Positions 17,121 to 26,603 of a DNA stretch of 64,000 nucleotides are shown here, piece after piece. Location: positions 62,001 to 126,000 of the forward strand of contig NZ_AQQP01000004.1 of the NCBI RefSeq assembly GCF_002210165.1, read 5' to 3'. Position 1 is the stretch's first letter. Every line of letters begins with the position of its first letter. The notes below the pieces were generated by a model that saw nothing but the letters and a program-made list of their open reading frames with translations, did no database searches and was not told where the DNA came from. This DNA comes from Phaeobacter sp. 22II1-1F12B (GTDB lineage Bacteria; Pseudomonadota; Alphaproteobacteria; Rhodobacterales; Rhodobacteraceae). The position numbers were made by a program, and so were the translations under genes.

Positions 17121-17347
17121 GGCGCGCTCCCTGTCACCTTCTCAAGCTTGGGCATGCCGCCTGCCGCGCTGTCACCTCTGACGGGGTGATGAAATATGCA
17201 CCCCCACGCGGCGGTGTGACCAGATAACAGTCGTTCGGCAGGTTGTGATGCGCAAAGCGCATGGGGATAGTTCCATCGGGCATTTCATTTCGGTCCTGAT
17301 CCCTGATACCGCAGGCGCAATCAGAATCGACAAGATGGAATGCCGCG

Positions 17348-18733
17348 ATGTCCGATACCAAGATTTCCCGGGATGCGATCCGCACCCTGTTTTCCCGTGC
17401 CATGTCAGCCATGTACAAGGAAGAGGTGCCCGCTTATGGCACGCTTCTCGACCTTGTGCGCGAAGTGAACGACGCGACGCTGGCCGCTGACCCGGCCGAG
17501 AAAACCCGATTGCAGGATCTTGGGGAGCTTGACCGGATCAGCGAAGAGCGTCACGGGGCAATCCGTCTTGGCACGGCTTCGGAACTGGCGATGATGCGGC
17601 GGCTGTTTGCGGTCATGGGCATGTACCCGGTCGGCTACTACGATCTGAGCGTCGCTGGCGTGCCGGTGCATTCGACTGCGTTCCGCCCGCTTGAAGACGC
17701 GGCGCTGCGCCACAATCCCTTCCGGGTCTTTACCTCGCTCTTGCGGCTGGACCTGATCGAAGACGAAGACCTGCGGGCCGAGGCGCAGGGCGTTCTGGAC
17801 GCGCGTCAGATCTATACAGACCGTTGCGTCGCGCTGATCGAAAAGGCAGAGGCTGAAGGTGGGCTGTCCGAGACCGACGCGGAGGCCTTTGTCGCCGAGG
17901 CGCTTGAGACCTTCCGCTGGCATGCAGAGGCCAACGTGGGTCATGCGATGTATCGCCGGTTGCATGACGCGCACCGGTTGGTCGCTGACGTGGTGGCGTT
18001 CAAGGGGCCGCATATCAACCATCTGACGCCGCGCACGCTGGACATCGACAAGGTGCAGGGGCTGATGCCGGAGTGGAACATCACGCCCAAGGCGGTGATC
18101 GAAGGTCCGCCGCCGCGCAAGGTGGCGATCCTGCTGCGCCAGACCTCGTTCAAGGCGCTGGAAGAGCCGGTGACCTATGCGGATGGCGAAACCACCGTCG
18201 AGGGCAGCCATACGGCGCGTTTTGGTGAGATCGAACAGCGCGGCATGGCGCTGACACCAAAAGGGCAGGCGCTTTACGACCAGCTTTTGGCAGAGACCCG
18301 CGCGGTCATCACGCCCAAGGCGGATGGGTCCAACGCGGCCGAATACATGGCGAAACTCTCCGAGGTCTTTGCGGCCTTCCCGGATGACCTTGACGGAATC
18401 CGCAAGGAAGAGCTGGGCTATTTCCGCTATACGGCGACAGGCAAACCGCTGGCCGAAGGCGACGCGGCGCTGGATGCAGCGGCACTGGTCGAAAAGGGCG
18501 TTCTGCGCGCCGATCCGATCATTTACGAAGACTTCCTGCCGGTCAGCGCGGCAGGTATTTTCCAGTCCAACCTTGGCGACGAAGCGCAGCAGGCGTTCAG
18601 CGGCAACCCGAACCGGGACATGTTCGAGCGCGACCTTGGCGCTTCGGTCGTTGACCTGCATCAGCGGTATGCCGAGGCGGAAGCCGCCTCGCTGACCCGT
18701 GCGCTTGCCGGTCTGACGCGCGAAGACGCCTGA
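17348..18733 (+). CDS. hglS: 2-oxoadipate dioxygenase/decarboxylase (HglS, DUF1338)
   Basis: 461 residues, closely resembling E. coli YdcJ and the HglS enzyme of Pseudomonas, an Fe(II) enzyme of the vicinal-oxygen-chelate superfamily. It converts 2-oxoadipate to D-2-hydroxyglutarate with O2 in D-lysine catabolism. Typical segments are seen in order: VPAYGTLL, ERHGAIRLGT (His69, a probable metal ligand), GVPVHSTAFRP, HINHLTPRTLDID (second His region), LLRQTSFKALEEP, HTARFGEIEQRG (probable metal Glu) and YEDFLPVSAAGIFQSNL. No other lysine-pathway genes are in the window. A hairpin at 18754-18775 follows. Confidence 0.92.
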   Translation: MSDTKISRDAIRTLFSRAMSAMYKEEVPAYGTLLDLVREVNDATLAADPAEKTRLQDLGELDRISEERHGAIRLGTASELAMMRRLFAVMGMYPVGYYDLSVAGVPVHSTAFRPLEDAALRHNPFRVFTSLLRLDLIEDEDLRAEAQGVLDARQIYTDRCVALIEKAEAEGGLSETDAEAFVAEALETFRWHAEANVGHAMYRRLHDAHRLVADVVAFKGPHINHLTPRTLDIDKVQGLMPEWNITPKAVIEGPPPRKVAILLRQTSFKALEEPVTYADGETTVEGSHTARFGEIEQRGMALTPKGQALYDQLLAETRAVITPKADGSNAAEYMAKLSEVFAAFPDDLDGIRKEELGYFRYTATGKPLAEGDAALDAAALVEKGVLRADPIIYEDFLPVSAAGIFQSNLGDEAQQAFSGNPNRDMFERDLGASVVDLHQRYAEAEAASLTRALAGLTREDA

Positions 18734-18753
18734 AATCGGTTTGTTCCCCGTTT

Positions 18754-18775
18754 CCGGCCCTGATCCGAGGGCCGG
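18754..18775 (+). terminator. Hairpin after hglS
   Basis: CCGGCCCT and AGGGCCGG form a perfect 8-base stem with a 6-base loop, 20 bases after the hglS stop. There is no long T-run, so termination strength is uncertain. Confidence 0.5.
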
Positions 18776-18821
18776 TTCGTGACGGGCAGCGGTAATGCCG
18801 TGATCCTTTGGCCGGTCGACT

Positions 18822-19148
18822 CTATTCGGCGGGGGCGGTCGGTTCGGGGCCGCGCAGTTTGGCGAGCACTTCGTCGCAGCGCGCGGTACTGTTGGTGATT
18901 TCGCCGTCACCGCCCTCGGTTCCGGCGATATCGGCCAGCGTGCCCGCCGCGTTTTGCATTACCTCGTCGACCTGTTCCGGCGTGAGGTAACCAGCGTCGA
19001 CGGCGGCCCGGCTGAGGGCGCACATGCCCGAGGACAGGCCGACCGCAAGCCCGACACCCGTTGCGCCGCCAATCATGGCCGAGGACCCGATTCCGCCAAG
19101 GATCAGACCGACAACAAGACTTAATATCCCGACAAGAAGTTTGCTCAT
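18822..19148 (-). CDS. Small exported or membrane-anchored protein of unknown function
   Basis: 108 residues with a strong ribosome site (AGGAGAGA). The N-terminus is one long hydrophobic, glycine-rich stretch (residues 3-42), either a signal sequence plus glycine-zipper or a membrane anchor. It is followed by a soluble part with LTPEQVDEVMQNAAGTLADIAG and two cysteines (CALSRA and ARCDEV). The acidic C-terminus ends in PEPTAPAE. I do not recognise the family. It lies convergent with hglS. Confidence 0.7.
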   Translation of the reverse strand: MSKLLVGILSLVVGLILGGIGSSAMIGGATGVGLAVGLSSGMCALSRAAVDAGYLTPEQVDEVMQNAAGTLADIAGTEGGDGEITNSTARCDEVLAKLRGPEPTAPAE

Positions 19149-19499
19149 GGAAATCTCTCCTGAAGCATTCGGTGACTTGCACCTGAAGTCGCGCGTTACA
19201 TGGCGCTGGCACAATTTTAACACGAGTCGCGCTGCGTGCCCTAATGGCCGTGTCGGCGAAATGGCGCTTTGGTTACAGGGGAGGTGCTCTAGTAGTTTTG
19301 GGGATTATCAATTTTTATCAGTACGTTGCTGGTGTCGAGTTGCCCTGGCACCTTGCGCCCGGCCAACAGATGGTCGGCGGGAAATGGCTCGCGAGGGAGA
19401 AGGGCCACAAATGTACCGGAGCGCGTTTTTGGTGAGAAACCGAGGCCGCGCATCGTAGCGATGGCGAAACGGTCGGGTAGGTTACTGTTTTTCAGTGGT
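19149..19499. other. Intergenic region with no gene seen
   Basis: 351 bases between two minus-strand genes. Short open frames overlap each other without ribosome sites or family features. The right side must contain the 3' end of the gene at 19500-20060 and the left the promoter of the small exported protein; no clear hairpin or promoter was found. Confidence 0.4.
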
Positions 19500-20060
19500 T
19501 CAGAGACAGACCCAGGCGCCGGTCTGGGTTGCCCCAAGATCTGCGAAATGGAGCTTTAGCGGCTGGTGTTCATCGACATAGGAGGTCGCGAAACCGCGCA
19601 TGGGAAGATCCTTGCGCACGAAAAAGCCCGCGATCCAGACGCCGAGCAACAGGCCGCTTTTCTCACGCAGCTCGATCCGGTGGCCCTGCACATCGCCATT
19701 GTCGAGTCGGCCGCTGGTATTGGACATGCGCGATTCAAAGCAGACGAGGCCGTTGCTGTAGAACCGCCAGCGCACCTGTTCCCAGTCGCATTCATCGACG
19801 GAGACGCGGTTGGTCCAGAGGTATTCATGCCATGCAAGGCTGGTGTCTTCGTCGGGTTCGGCCACCGATCCCTGAAAGGACCCGTCGCTGGTTTCCGCTT
19901 TCCAGCGGATATAGCCTGCGGGCTCGTGTTCGCGACCGATCGGTATGCCGGCACTGGCGAGACCCAGCGACTTCTTTATGAAATTGTCGCGTTCCTTGTT
20001 TTCCTCGATTTCGATCCCCGCAAGTTTTGAGACGAGCTTGCTGGCCACGTTCACGATCAT
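19500..20060 (-). CDS. Conserved-looking cytoplasmic protein of unknown function
   Basis: 186 residues, no signal peptide or membrane segment. It begins MIVNVASKLVSKLAGIEIEEN and is rich in aromatic residues (YIRWKAE, DWEQVRWRFYSNGLVCF, GVWIAGFFVRKDLPMRGF), with a likely beta-sandwich or beta-barrel character. The start at 20060 is chosen for the AAAGGA site 11 bases upstream; an in-frame codon at 20087 gives 9 more residues. I do not recognise the family. It lies downstream of the SldA-type dehydrogenase on the same strand but 200 bases away with a hairpin between, so it is probably transcribed on its own. Confidence 0.7.
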   Translation of the reverse strand: MIVNVASKLVSKLAGIEIEENKERDNFIKKSLGLASAGIPIGREHEPAGYIRWKAETSDGSFQGSVAEPDEDTSLAWHEYLWTNRVSVDECDWEQVRWRFYSNGLVCFESRMSNTSGRLDNGDVQGHRIELREKSGLLLGVWIAGFFVRKDLPMRGFATSYVDEHQPLKLHFADLGATQTGAWVCL

Positions 20061-20220
20061 CAGCTGACGTCCTTTGCTGGTGGGCAAATTTCAAATTCTG
20101 GTGGCGGTCAGTGTGTTCGGGAAATTACTTGTCTTGCAAAGTTTAACCCGCCGTTAACGATTAATGTCGAAGCCGGGCGGCAGGTCAAGCGCCATGCAAC
20201 GCAGCGCTTGGGGTGGGGGC

Positions 20221-20248
20221 CCCAGCCGCCTGTTTCCAAGCGGCTGGG
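20221..20248 (-). terminator. Hairpin after the PQQ dehydrogenase gene
   Basis: CCCAGCCGC (20221-20229) and GCGGCTGGG (20240-20248) form a perfect 9-base stem 12 bases after the sldA-like stop. No T-run follows. Confidence 0.5.
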
Positions 20249-20259
20249 CGCTTATCGGT

Positions 20260-22314
20260 TCAATCCGGCAGGGCATAGACCGCGACCTGATCGCCGACGG
20301 CGGGCTTTAGGATCGAGTTGCCACCGCTGACGAAGGCCACGTATTGGCGGCCGTCGTATTCATAGACTGCCGGGTTGGCGACAACGGGTGCCTCCATCTG
20401 GTCGGACCAGAGCTCTTCTCCGCTGGCGAGGTCAAAGGCGCGGGCCTTGGCGTCCATCGTCGCGCCGATAAAGATCAGCCCGCCTTTGGTGACCGCCGGG
20501 CCGCCAATGGTCGGAGACCCCATGTTGTCGGGCATGTAGAACCCGAATTTCTGGGAGTTCCCGATGGGTTTGCGCCATTTCACGTCGCCCGTGTGCATGT
20601 CGAGCGCGACGAGTTCGCCGAATGGCGGCTTCCAGCAGGGCATGCCCAGCCAGTTCATCGCGTTCATCAGTGACATGCCGTAGGGCGCGCCTGTCTGCGG
20701 GTAGAACCCGCTTTCATTGCCCGAGCCACCGGCCTGCTGTTCGTAATCCTCGCGGGTGAAGAGCTTGATATACTGGACCACGTGAGAGGTGTTGAGCACG
20801 GCGGTCTGGCTTTCTGGATCAAAGGCCACGCCACCCCATTGCACACCCCCGGCGGAATCCGGGTAGGCCAGTACGCCTTCGCCCTTGGTGGTGGGGGGCG
20901 TATATATGCCTTCGTACCAGAGGTTGTCGAAGAGCCTGCTGCAGGAGCCAAGTCCGACGATATCGGCAATTGGCCAGACCTCGGGCTTTTCGGACTGGTC
21001 GAGAAGCGGCGCGGGCTTGGTTGGGAAGGGCTGGGTCGGCGCGTAATATTCGCCTTCGACCGTTCCGTCGCCACCGGGAACCGGGCGTTCCTCGATCGGC
21101 CAGACGTCTTCGCCGGTTTCGCGGTTCACGACAAAGAGGAAGCCCATCTTGGTGGCCTGCATGAGCGCGGGGATGTCTTCGCCGTCGACGGTGATGTCCA
21201 TCAGTGTCGGGGCCGAGTTGATGTCATAGTCCCAGATGTCGTGATGCACCCACTGGCGCGACCAGACGACCTCCCCGGTGTCGAGGTCGAGCGCGGTGGT
21301 CGAGGTGGCATAGGGGATTTCCTCGACCCGGTTGCCGCCCCAGTAGTTGGGCGAGGGCGAGGCCACCGGCAGGTAGATCATGTTCAGACCTTCATCCACC
21401 GACATATGGGTCCAGACATTGGCGGTACCGGTCTGTCGGCGGATGTCTTCGGGAAGGGTTTCAAACGACCATTGCAGCTCGCCCGTTTGCGGATCGACCG
21501 AGAAGACCGCGCCCGGAGGGGCCTCGGCATATTCCCAGTCCATACCGGCCCAGCCAAGCACCACGTGGTTACCGACGATGGTGGGGGGTTGCAGCAGCGA
21601 GAGCGGGAAACGGTCGTTGATCGTGTTCCACTGGTTCATATCCAGCACGCCGTCTTCACCGAAGCGGGTGCATTTCTCACCGCTATCCGCATCGACGGCA
21701 AAGAGCTGGGCGTCCATCGTGCCGATATAGACGATCTTTTGGCAGGTCTCGCCTTCGACTGGTTCGGGGTTTTCCCAATACGCCACGCCGCGGTTCTTGA
21801 GGGCCGGCTGGGTCAGCGGTTCAAGGGTCGACTCTGTACTGAAGGACCATTTCTGTTCGCCCGATGCGGGGTCGAGTGCGAGGATGCGGTAGAAGGGCGT
21901 GCCGATATAGAGCGTTTCATTGGCAAAGACCGGGGTCGCCGACCAGACCGTTGCGGTGAGGTCTCCCGAGCCGTCGGAGACATCGCCGGTGTGGATTTCC
22001 CAGACCTTTTCAAGCTCGCCGACATTGTCGGTCGTGATCTGGGTTAGCGGCGAGTATTTCTGCGCATTGAGTTGACCGTGGAATCCATCCCATGTGGCGG
22101 TTTCTGGCACGAGGGGAATGTCGGACCGTGTCCGGGGCGTGGTGCTCAGGATCGGATCGGCGACACCGGGAAAGCGATCAACAGGCTCGGGTGTCTGGGT
22201 TTCAGTTTGCGGGGCAGTTTCCGTGGCCTCAAGCTGCGGAGTTTCCTGGGCAAAGGCGACGGAGGGCAGGCCCAGCATGGTGCCCATGACGAGGAGTGTG
22301 GGCAGGCGTGTCAT
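20260..22314 (-). CDS. PQQ-dependent polyol/sugar dehydrogenase, large subunit (SldA/GDH type)
   Basis: 684 residues with a Sec signal peptide (cleavage after AFA near residue 22), so it acts in the periplasm. The rest is an eight-bladed quinoprotein propeller with repeated W-motifs such as LDPASGEQKWSF and VDPQTGELQWSF. The catalytic region HHDIWDYDINSAP (Asp362) matches membrane-bound glucose dehydrogenase rather than methanol dehydrogenase. The membrane part present in one-piece glucose dehydrogenase is absent here and encoded by the preceding gene, overlapping by 4 bases. This is the SldB-SldA arrangement of polyol dehydrogenases in acetic acid bacteria. Electrons would go to ubiquinone. 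The substrate (glucose, polyol or other) is not resolved. Confidence 0.88.
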   Translation of the reverse strand: MTRLPTLLVMGTMLGLPSVAFAQETPQLEATETAPQTETQTPEPVDRFPGVADPILSTTPRTRSDIPLVPETATWDGFHGQLNAQKYSPLTQITTDNVGELEKVWEIHTGDVSDGSGDLTATVWSATPVFANETLYIGTPFYRILALDPASGEQKWSFSTESTLEPLTQPALKNRGVAYWENPEPVEGETCQKIVYIGTMDAQLFAVDADSGEKCTRFGEDGVLDMNQWNTINDRFPLSLLQPPTIVGNHVVLGWAGMDWEYAEAPPGAVFSVDPQTGELQWSFETLPEDIRRQTGTANVWTHMSVDEGLNMIYLPVASPSPNYWGGNRVEEIPYATSTTALDLDTGEVVWSRQWVHHDIWDYDINSAPTLMDITVDGEDIPALMQATKMGFLFVVNRETGEDVWPIEERPVPGGDGTVEGEYYAPTQPFPTKPAPLLDQSEKPEVWPIADIVGLGSCSRLFDNLWYEGIYTPPTTKGEGVLAYPDSAGGVQWGGVAFDPESQTAVLNTSHVVQYIKLFTREDYEQQAGGSGNESGFYPQTGAPYGMSLMNAMNWLGMPCWKPPFGELVALDMHTGDVKWRKPIGNSQKFGFYMPDNMGSPTIGGPAVTKGGLIFIGATMDAKARAFDLASGEELWSDQMEAPVVANPAVYEYDGRQYVAFVSGGNSILKPAVGDQVAVYALPD

Positions 22315-22679
22315 GCGAGGGCTTCCGTAGAATTATTGCGGGTTGCGGAAATGTCGTAGATCAATCCGACCAAGGCGATGGCCATCGCCGCGATGAGCCA
22401 ACATTCGTGAAGGAAATAGGCGGCAAGGCCAGTGAGAACGGCACCCAGCGCGATCATGAAGCGAAGAAAGCCGCGCCAGCCCGGCGCGTGGCTGAGTTGG
22501 ACGAAGACGCAGGCAATCGCGATGAGAAGGCAGGCGAGGACGACAAGCGCGGCGCCGAAAGTGCCGGTGACGCCAGTGAGCGGGGTGAGATAGTTGTAAA
22601 GCGCGACAGCGAAACCGCCGAGGGCTCCGGCCAAAGTCACGATGGTTCGTGGCTTGCCCGGATGGGAAGGGCCAGACAT
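22311..22679 (-). CDS. Membrane anchor subunit of the PQQ dehydrogenase (SldB-like)
   Basis: 122 residues with four predicted membrane segments (about 14-33, 38-60, 66-86 and 88-110), equivalent in size and position to SldB and to the N-terminal membrane part of glucose dehydrogenase. AGGAG lies 8 bases before the ATG. Its stop overlaps the start of the large subunit (ATGA), so the two are co-translated. It should anchor the periplasmic dehydrogenase and pass electrons to the quinone pool. Confidence 0.85.
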   Translation of the reverse strand: MSGPSHPGKPRTIVTLAGALGGFAVALYNYLTPLTGVTGTFGAALVVLACLLIAIACVFVQLSHAPGWRGFLRFMIALGAVLTGLAAYFLHECWLIAAMAIALVGLIYDISATRNNSTEALA

Positions 22680-22770
22680 GGGAGGACTCCTGAAACCGTT
22701 GCTGAACAGGTTGAACTTTTCAGGTAGCGCGTCTGTGCTTTCGTCAATGGTGTTGCCGTATTCAGGCAGC

Positions 22771-22802
22771 GGAACGGGGCCTAGCATAGCAGGCCCCGTT
22801 CC
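22771..22802 (-). terminator. 12-base perfect hairpin after katE
   Basis: GGAACGGGGCCT and AGGCCCCGTTCC form a perfect 12-base stem with an 8-base loop, directly after the catalase stop and about 90 bases before the SldB-like gene. It lacks a T-run on the minus strand but is stable enough to terminate or protect the catalase message. Confidence 0.65.
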
Positions 22803-22808
22803 GGAAAA

Positions 22809-24863
22809 TCAGGCCATTTCGCGCGGCCAGAACCGCAGCTTGCGGCAGGCTTTGAGGAAATCCCCGGCCTTGTCAGAGGAGAGATCCATGATCCCTTCGT
22901 CGTTTTCGTCGGTTAGCCCGGCGGCGTCAAACAAGGCACCGGCAGAGGCATGGGCGATGAATTTGCAATGTGCATAGGCATCGCTGAGGAAGTCCTTGGC
23001 CGGTTTCATCGCGGCGACATCCTTGGCCTTGTCGTCGGATAGGATGATAGCGACCGCATCGAAGACAACCGAAGGGCCACCGTCGATCTTTTCGTCGGCC
23101 TCGATCATCTTGCCATCTGACAGTTTGGCACCCTGAATATGGGGGGCAATGATCGCGACCTTGGCGCCTTCGTCCTCGAAGGCGGATTTCAGGTCCTTGA
23201 CCAACCCGGCATCCGCACCGTCGCAGAGGAAGATTCCGAGCTTGCGACCGGCAAAGCTCTCGGGTGCGTTCTTGAGGATGCTGAGCGCGTCCGAAGGTTT
23301 CAGATCGGTGATTGGTTCCCGTGCAGGCGTTGCGGGTTCAGGCATGTCTTCGATGCCAAGACCCTTGGCGACGCCGGAGGCGAGATCGTCATGGACGTTC
23401 ATCAGGTGACCCAGCATCCGCAGGCGGATTTCCTCGCGTTCAACCTTGGAAAGCTCAAAAGTATAGGCTGCGATGATATGGTTCTGCTCGGTCTCGGTCT
23501 GGCTGATAAAGAACTGGCGCGCCTGGCTGTAGTGGTCGGCAAATGTTTCCGAACGAGTGCGCTGTTTCGGGCCTTCGATAGGTGCTTCGTAGCTTTTGAA
23601 TCCGATCTCGGGGTTTTCGCGGGGTCCGCCATCCTTGCCCCAGCTATTCGGTTCGTAGTTGGCCCGACCCTTGGGGTTGTGCATCGCCATGTGCCCGTCC
23701 TGCTGAAAGTGGTGCATCGGGCAGCGCGGTGCGTTGATCGGGATATGGGTGAAGTTCGGACCGCCAAGACGTTTCGTCTGCGTGTCGAGGTAGGAAAAGT
23801 TACGCCCCTGAAGCAGCGGGTCATTGGTGAAATCGATCCCGTTAACGATGTTCTGCGTGCAGAAGGCCACCTGCTCGGTCTCGGCAAAGAAGTTCTCGAC
23901 GTTGTTGTCGAGCGTCATGGTGCCGATGATCTGGACGGGCACGTCTTCTTCGGGGATCAGCTTGGTCGCGTCGAGGATGTCGAAGTCGAACTTGTCGGCG
24001 AATTCGTCGTCAAACACCTGAATGCCCAGATCCCACTGCGGGTAATCGCCGCTGTCGATGGCATCCCACATATCGCGGCGGTGGAAATCCGGGTCCATCC
24101 CGTTGATCTTGAGCGCTTCGTTCCAGACCACCGATTGCATGCCCTGACGCGGTTTCCAGTGGAATTTCACGTAATGGCTTTTGCCCTTGGCGTTGATCAG
24201 GCGGAAGGTGTGAACACCAAAGCCTTCCATGAAGCGCAGGGAGCGCGGGATCGCGCGGTCGGACATCGCCCAAACCGTCATGTGGGTTGCCTCGGGCGAG
24301 AGCGAAACGAAATCCCAGAAGTTGTCATGGGCGCTCTGGGCCTGCGGGAAACCGCGGTCCGGCGCGGGTTTGACCGAATGGATCAGGTCGGGGAACTTGA
24401 TCGCGTCCTGAATGAAGAAGACGGGAATGTTGTTGCCGACGAGGTCCCAGTTGCCTTCCTGTGTGTAGAATTTGACAGCAAAGCCGCGCACGTCACGGGC
24501 GACATCCGGGGATCCATTGCTACCTGCCACGGTGGAAAAGCGGGTGAAGAGAGGGGTCTTTTCACCCTCGCGTTGGAAGATGTCGGCGCAGGACAGTTCC
24601 GGAATAGCCTTGGTCAGTTCGAAATGGCCGTGCACGCCGTAGCCGCGTGCATGGACGACCCGTTCGGGGATACGCTCGTGATCGAAGTGAAAGATCTTTT
24701 CGCGCATGATGTGGTCTTCGAGCAGGGTCGGGCCGCGCGCGCCTGCCTTGAGCGAATTCTGATCATCTGCAATCGGGGCGCCCTGCGCCGTGGTCATGGT
24801 GCGCTCCCGGTCCGTTTCCTGCTGGCGGGGTGCGCCGCCCTTGTCTAGTTTCGCGTCTTTCAT
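22809..24863 (-). CDS. katE: Large-subunit (clade II, HPII-type) catalase
   Basis: 684 residues, disproportionating H2O2 in the cytoplasm. The heme-side histidine is in [15 protein letters not shown], followed by [15 protein letters not shown] and [18 protein letters not shown]. The proximal region includes [18 protein letters not shown]. The last 150 or so residues form the flavodoxin/DJ-1-like domain found only in large-subunit catalases ([15 protein letters not shown], then [16 protein letters not shown]). The start at 24863 has GAGGG just upstream; the frame extends further but without a ribosome site. It stands as its own unit between an EamA transporter and the PQQ dehydrogenase genes. 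Confidence 0.96.
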   Translation of the reverse strand: MKDAKLDKGGAPRQQETDRERTMTTAQGAPIADDQNSLKAGARGPTLLEDHIMREKIFHFDHERIPERVVHARGYGVHGHFELTKAIPELSCADIFQREGEKTPLFTRFSTVAGSNGSPDVARDVRGFAVKFYTQEGNWDLVGNNIPVFFIQDAIKFPDLIHSVKPAPDRGFPQAQSAHDNFWDFVSLSPEATHMTVWAMSDRAIPRSLRFMEGFGVHTFRLINAKGKSHYVKFHWKPRQGMQSVVWNEALKINGMDPDFHRRDMWDAIDSGDYPQWDLGIQVFDDEFADKFDFDILDATKLIPEEDVPVQIIGTMTLDNNVENFFAETEQVAFCTQNIVNGIDFTNDPLLQGRNFSYLDTQTKRLGGPNFTHIPINAPRCPMHHFQQDGHMAMHNPKGRANYEPNSWGKDGGPRENPEIGFKSYEAPIEGPKQRTRSETFADHYSQARQFFISQTETEQNHIIAAYTFELSKVEREEIRLRMLGHLMNVHDDLASGVAKGLGIEDMPEPATPAREPITDLKPSDALSILKNAPESFAGRKLGIFLCDGADAGLVKDLKSAFEDEGAKVAIIAPHIQGAKLSDGKMIEADEKIDGGPSVVFDAVAIILSDDKAKDVAAMKPAKDFLSDAYAHCKFIAHASAGALFDAAGLTDENDEGIMDLSSDKAGDFLKACRKLRFWPREMA

Positions 24864-25047
24864 GGAACCCTCTCGATACAAACCGTCGGTACGACTGTTG
24901 GTGAAAACTCTGGTCGCGTCCGGTTCGTCTTGCCCCCGGCGCTTGAGGCAAAACGAACGGGTGAGCGGCGCGGTTCCGAAGGAAGTTCGGAACGCGGTGC
25001 AGCCCACGATTGGATCGCAGGCGATTTGTCAGGGGTTCAGGAGGAAA

Positions 25048-25956
25048 TCAGGAAACTGTTGCGGGCCGTTGTTTGCTGAGGATGCCCGAGGCGAGGAAAA
25101 CGCCAGCCGCCACCAAGGCCACCCCGAGGATTTTCAGCGGCGTGACCGTTTCGCCGAGGAAGGCGACCCCGCCGAGCAGGGCGAGGATTGGCGTGAGCGC
25201 GCCGAATGCCGCAGTTTCCGCAGCGCCGAGGATGCGCACGGCATAGCCAAAGAGGAACATGGCCAGAACCGCGATGATAAAGCTTTGCAGAACGATCATC
25301 ACCGCGATGTCGGTCAGGCTTACGCGCGAGAACGTCACGTTGCCGGTCGCGATCAGCAGGGGCGCGATCAGGACGGAGCCCCAGAAGAGGCCAATGACAA
25401 GACCATGCAGCGGGGAGAGCCCACTTTGACGGAAGATCACCGAGTAGATCGCCCAAAGCAGCGATCCCAGCAGGAACATCAGGTGCCCTTTCCATGCGTC
25501 GACCTCGGATCCGGCGATGATCTGCCAGAGGCTGACGAGCATCGCGCCGACAAGGATCATGGCCAGACCTATGCGGCGGCGAGGACCGGGTATTTCGCCC
25601 ATGAGCACAAAGGCGGCCAGTGCGGTCCAGAAGGGCAGCATGCCGGGCGCAAGCGCGCCGCCGTCCGAGGCGGGCGCAAAGGCCAGACCCATCGAGACTA
25701 GGTAGGGAAAGACCGCGCTGGCACCGACCATCAGGATGGCGGACCTTGCCCATGTTTTCTGGCGCGGCAGCACACCCAGCCTGAACATGACCGGCGCAAG
25801 CAGAAGTGCGCCGGGGATCAGGCGCAGGACAAGAAGTTCCTCGACGGTAAAGGTGCCCTGAACGGCAAACCGGGTGATCAGGATGAAACCCGCCCAGATC
25901 GTGACCGTGCCCAAAGCGGCAAACAGCCCGAACCCACGCTTGTCGGAAATCTCCAT
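25048..25956 (-). CDS. EamA/DMT family transporter
   Basis: 302-residue inner-membrane protein with about ten hydrophobic helices in two EamA repeats of five (residues 8-140 and 150-290). Typical features are the GFILITRFAVQG start, the conserved glycine/proline pattern in APGMLPFWTALAAF, and LLGGVAFLGETVTPLKILGVALVAAGV at the end of the second repeat. Family members export amino acids, metabolites or drugs; the substrate is unknown. An AAAGG site precedes the ATG at 25956. Confidence 0.9.
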   Translation of the reverse strand: MEISDKRGFGLFAALGTVTIWAGFILITRFAVQGTFTVEELLVLRLIPGALLLAPVMFRLGVLPRQKTWARSAILMVGASAVFPYLVSMGLAFAPASDGGALAPGMLPFWTALAAFVLMGEIPGPRRRIGLAMILVGAMLVSLWQIIAGSEVDAWKGHLMFLLGSLLWAIYSVIFRQSGLSPLHGLVIGLFWGSVLIAPLLIATGNVTFSRVSLTDIAVMIVLQSFIIAVLAMFLFGYAVRILGAAETAAFGALTPILALLGGVAFLGETVTPLKILGVALVAAGVFLASGILSKQRPATVS

Positions 25957-26128
25957 CCATTCAACCTTTCGCGGGACAGCCCCCGGTGAGCCTAGAGTCA
26001 CGGGCGAAGAGGGGAAAGGCAAAACCGGCGGGGATCGTGACAAATTTCACATGCTAACCTTTTCGTGGCGTCGGGAGGTGCGATGGGTAACAAAACAGGA
26101 CGAAGGCCAGAGGCGACGGCGGCGCGGC

Positions 26129-26560
26129 TTATTCCTTGAAGGTCTCGTGGCAGCCGCGGCAAGATTGACCAAGTTGTTTCATCGCACGGCCAAGATCGCT
26201 TTTTTGCTGAACGGTTCCGGTGAGCGTTTCCGCCGTTTCATTCAAACGCGCCGCATGGTTTATGAACGTGTCATGGTCCGTCCAGATGCGCGGCAGAGCC
26301 TCGGATTGCGGGTCGTTTGCCTCGACCTCGAAGAGTGCCGGGATACTTGTCGCCTGCGTCGATATTGCATCGAGCGCCGCATTCGCCGCGCTTGCGTCGA
26401 AGGTGGACTGTCCTTTCGACATCGCGCCGAGTGTCTTCATCTGCGCGGCCATTTCCTTCATGCCAGCCATCCGTTTCTGAACATTCGGGTCTTTCACGTC
26501 GCTATGCGCAATAGCGGCGGTGCCCGCCATGGCGAGGGCAAGGGTAACGTATCTTTTCAA
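26129..26560 (-). CDS. Cytochrome c'
   Basis: 143 residues with a signal peptide (cleavage near AIAHS). It has the four-helix cytochrome c' layout with the heme site at the extreme C-terminus, CRGCH at residues 134-138. It acts in the periplasm; members of the family bind NO or CO or move electrons. The gene is immediately downstream of the multicopper oxidase gene on the same strand (44 bases), so the two are probably co-transcribed. Confidence 0.93.
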   Translation of the reverse strand: MKRYVTLALAMAGTAAIAHSDVKDPNVQKRMAGMKEMAAQMKTLGAMSKGQSTFDASAANAALDAISTQATSIPALFEVEANDPQSEALPRIWTDHDTFINHAARLNETAETLTGTVQQKSDLGRAMKQLGQSCRGCHETFKE

Positions 26561-26603
26561 TATGCCGGTTCCTTTCTGTGTGTCGCCCGAGCAGCTTGTC
26601 AGG

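Noticed and set aside
17247-17262. Short palindrome ATGCGC-AAA-GCGCAT upstream of hglS
   Set aside because: Only six bases per arm in GC-rich DNA; it is expected by chance and no regulator is adjacent.
20782-22047. 421-codon open frame on the plus strand
   Set aside because: Antisense shadow of the PQQ dehydrogenase gene.
23139-24848. 569-codon open frame on the plus strand
   Set aside because: It is antisense to katE and shows no domain of its own.
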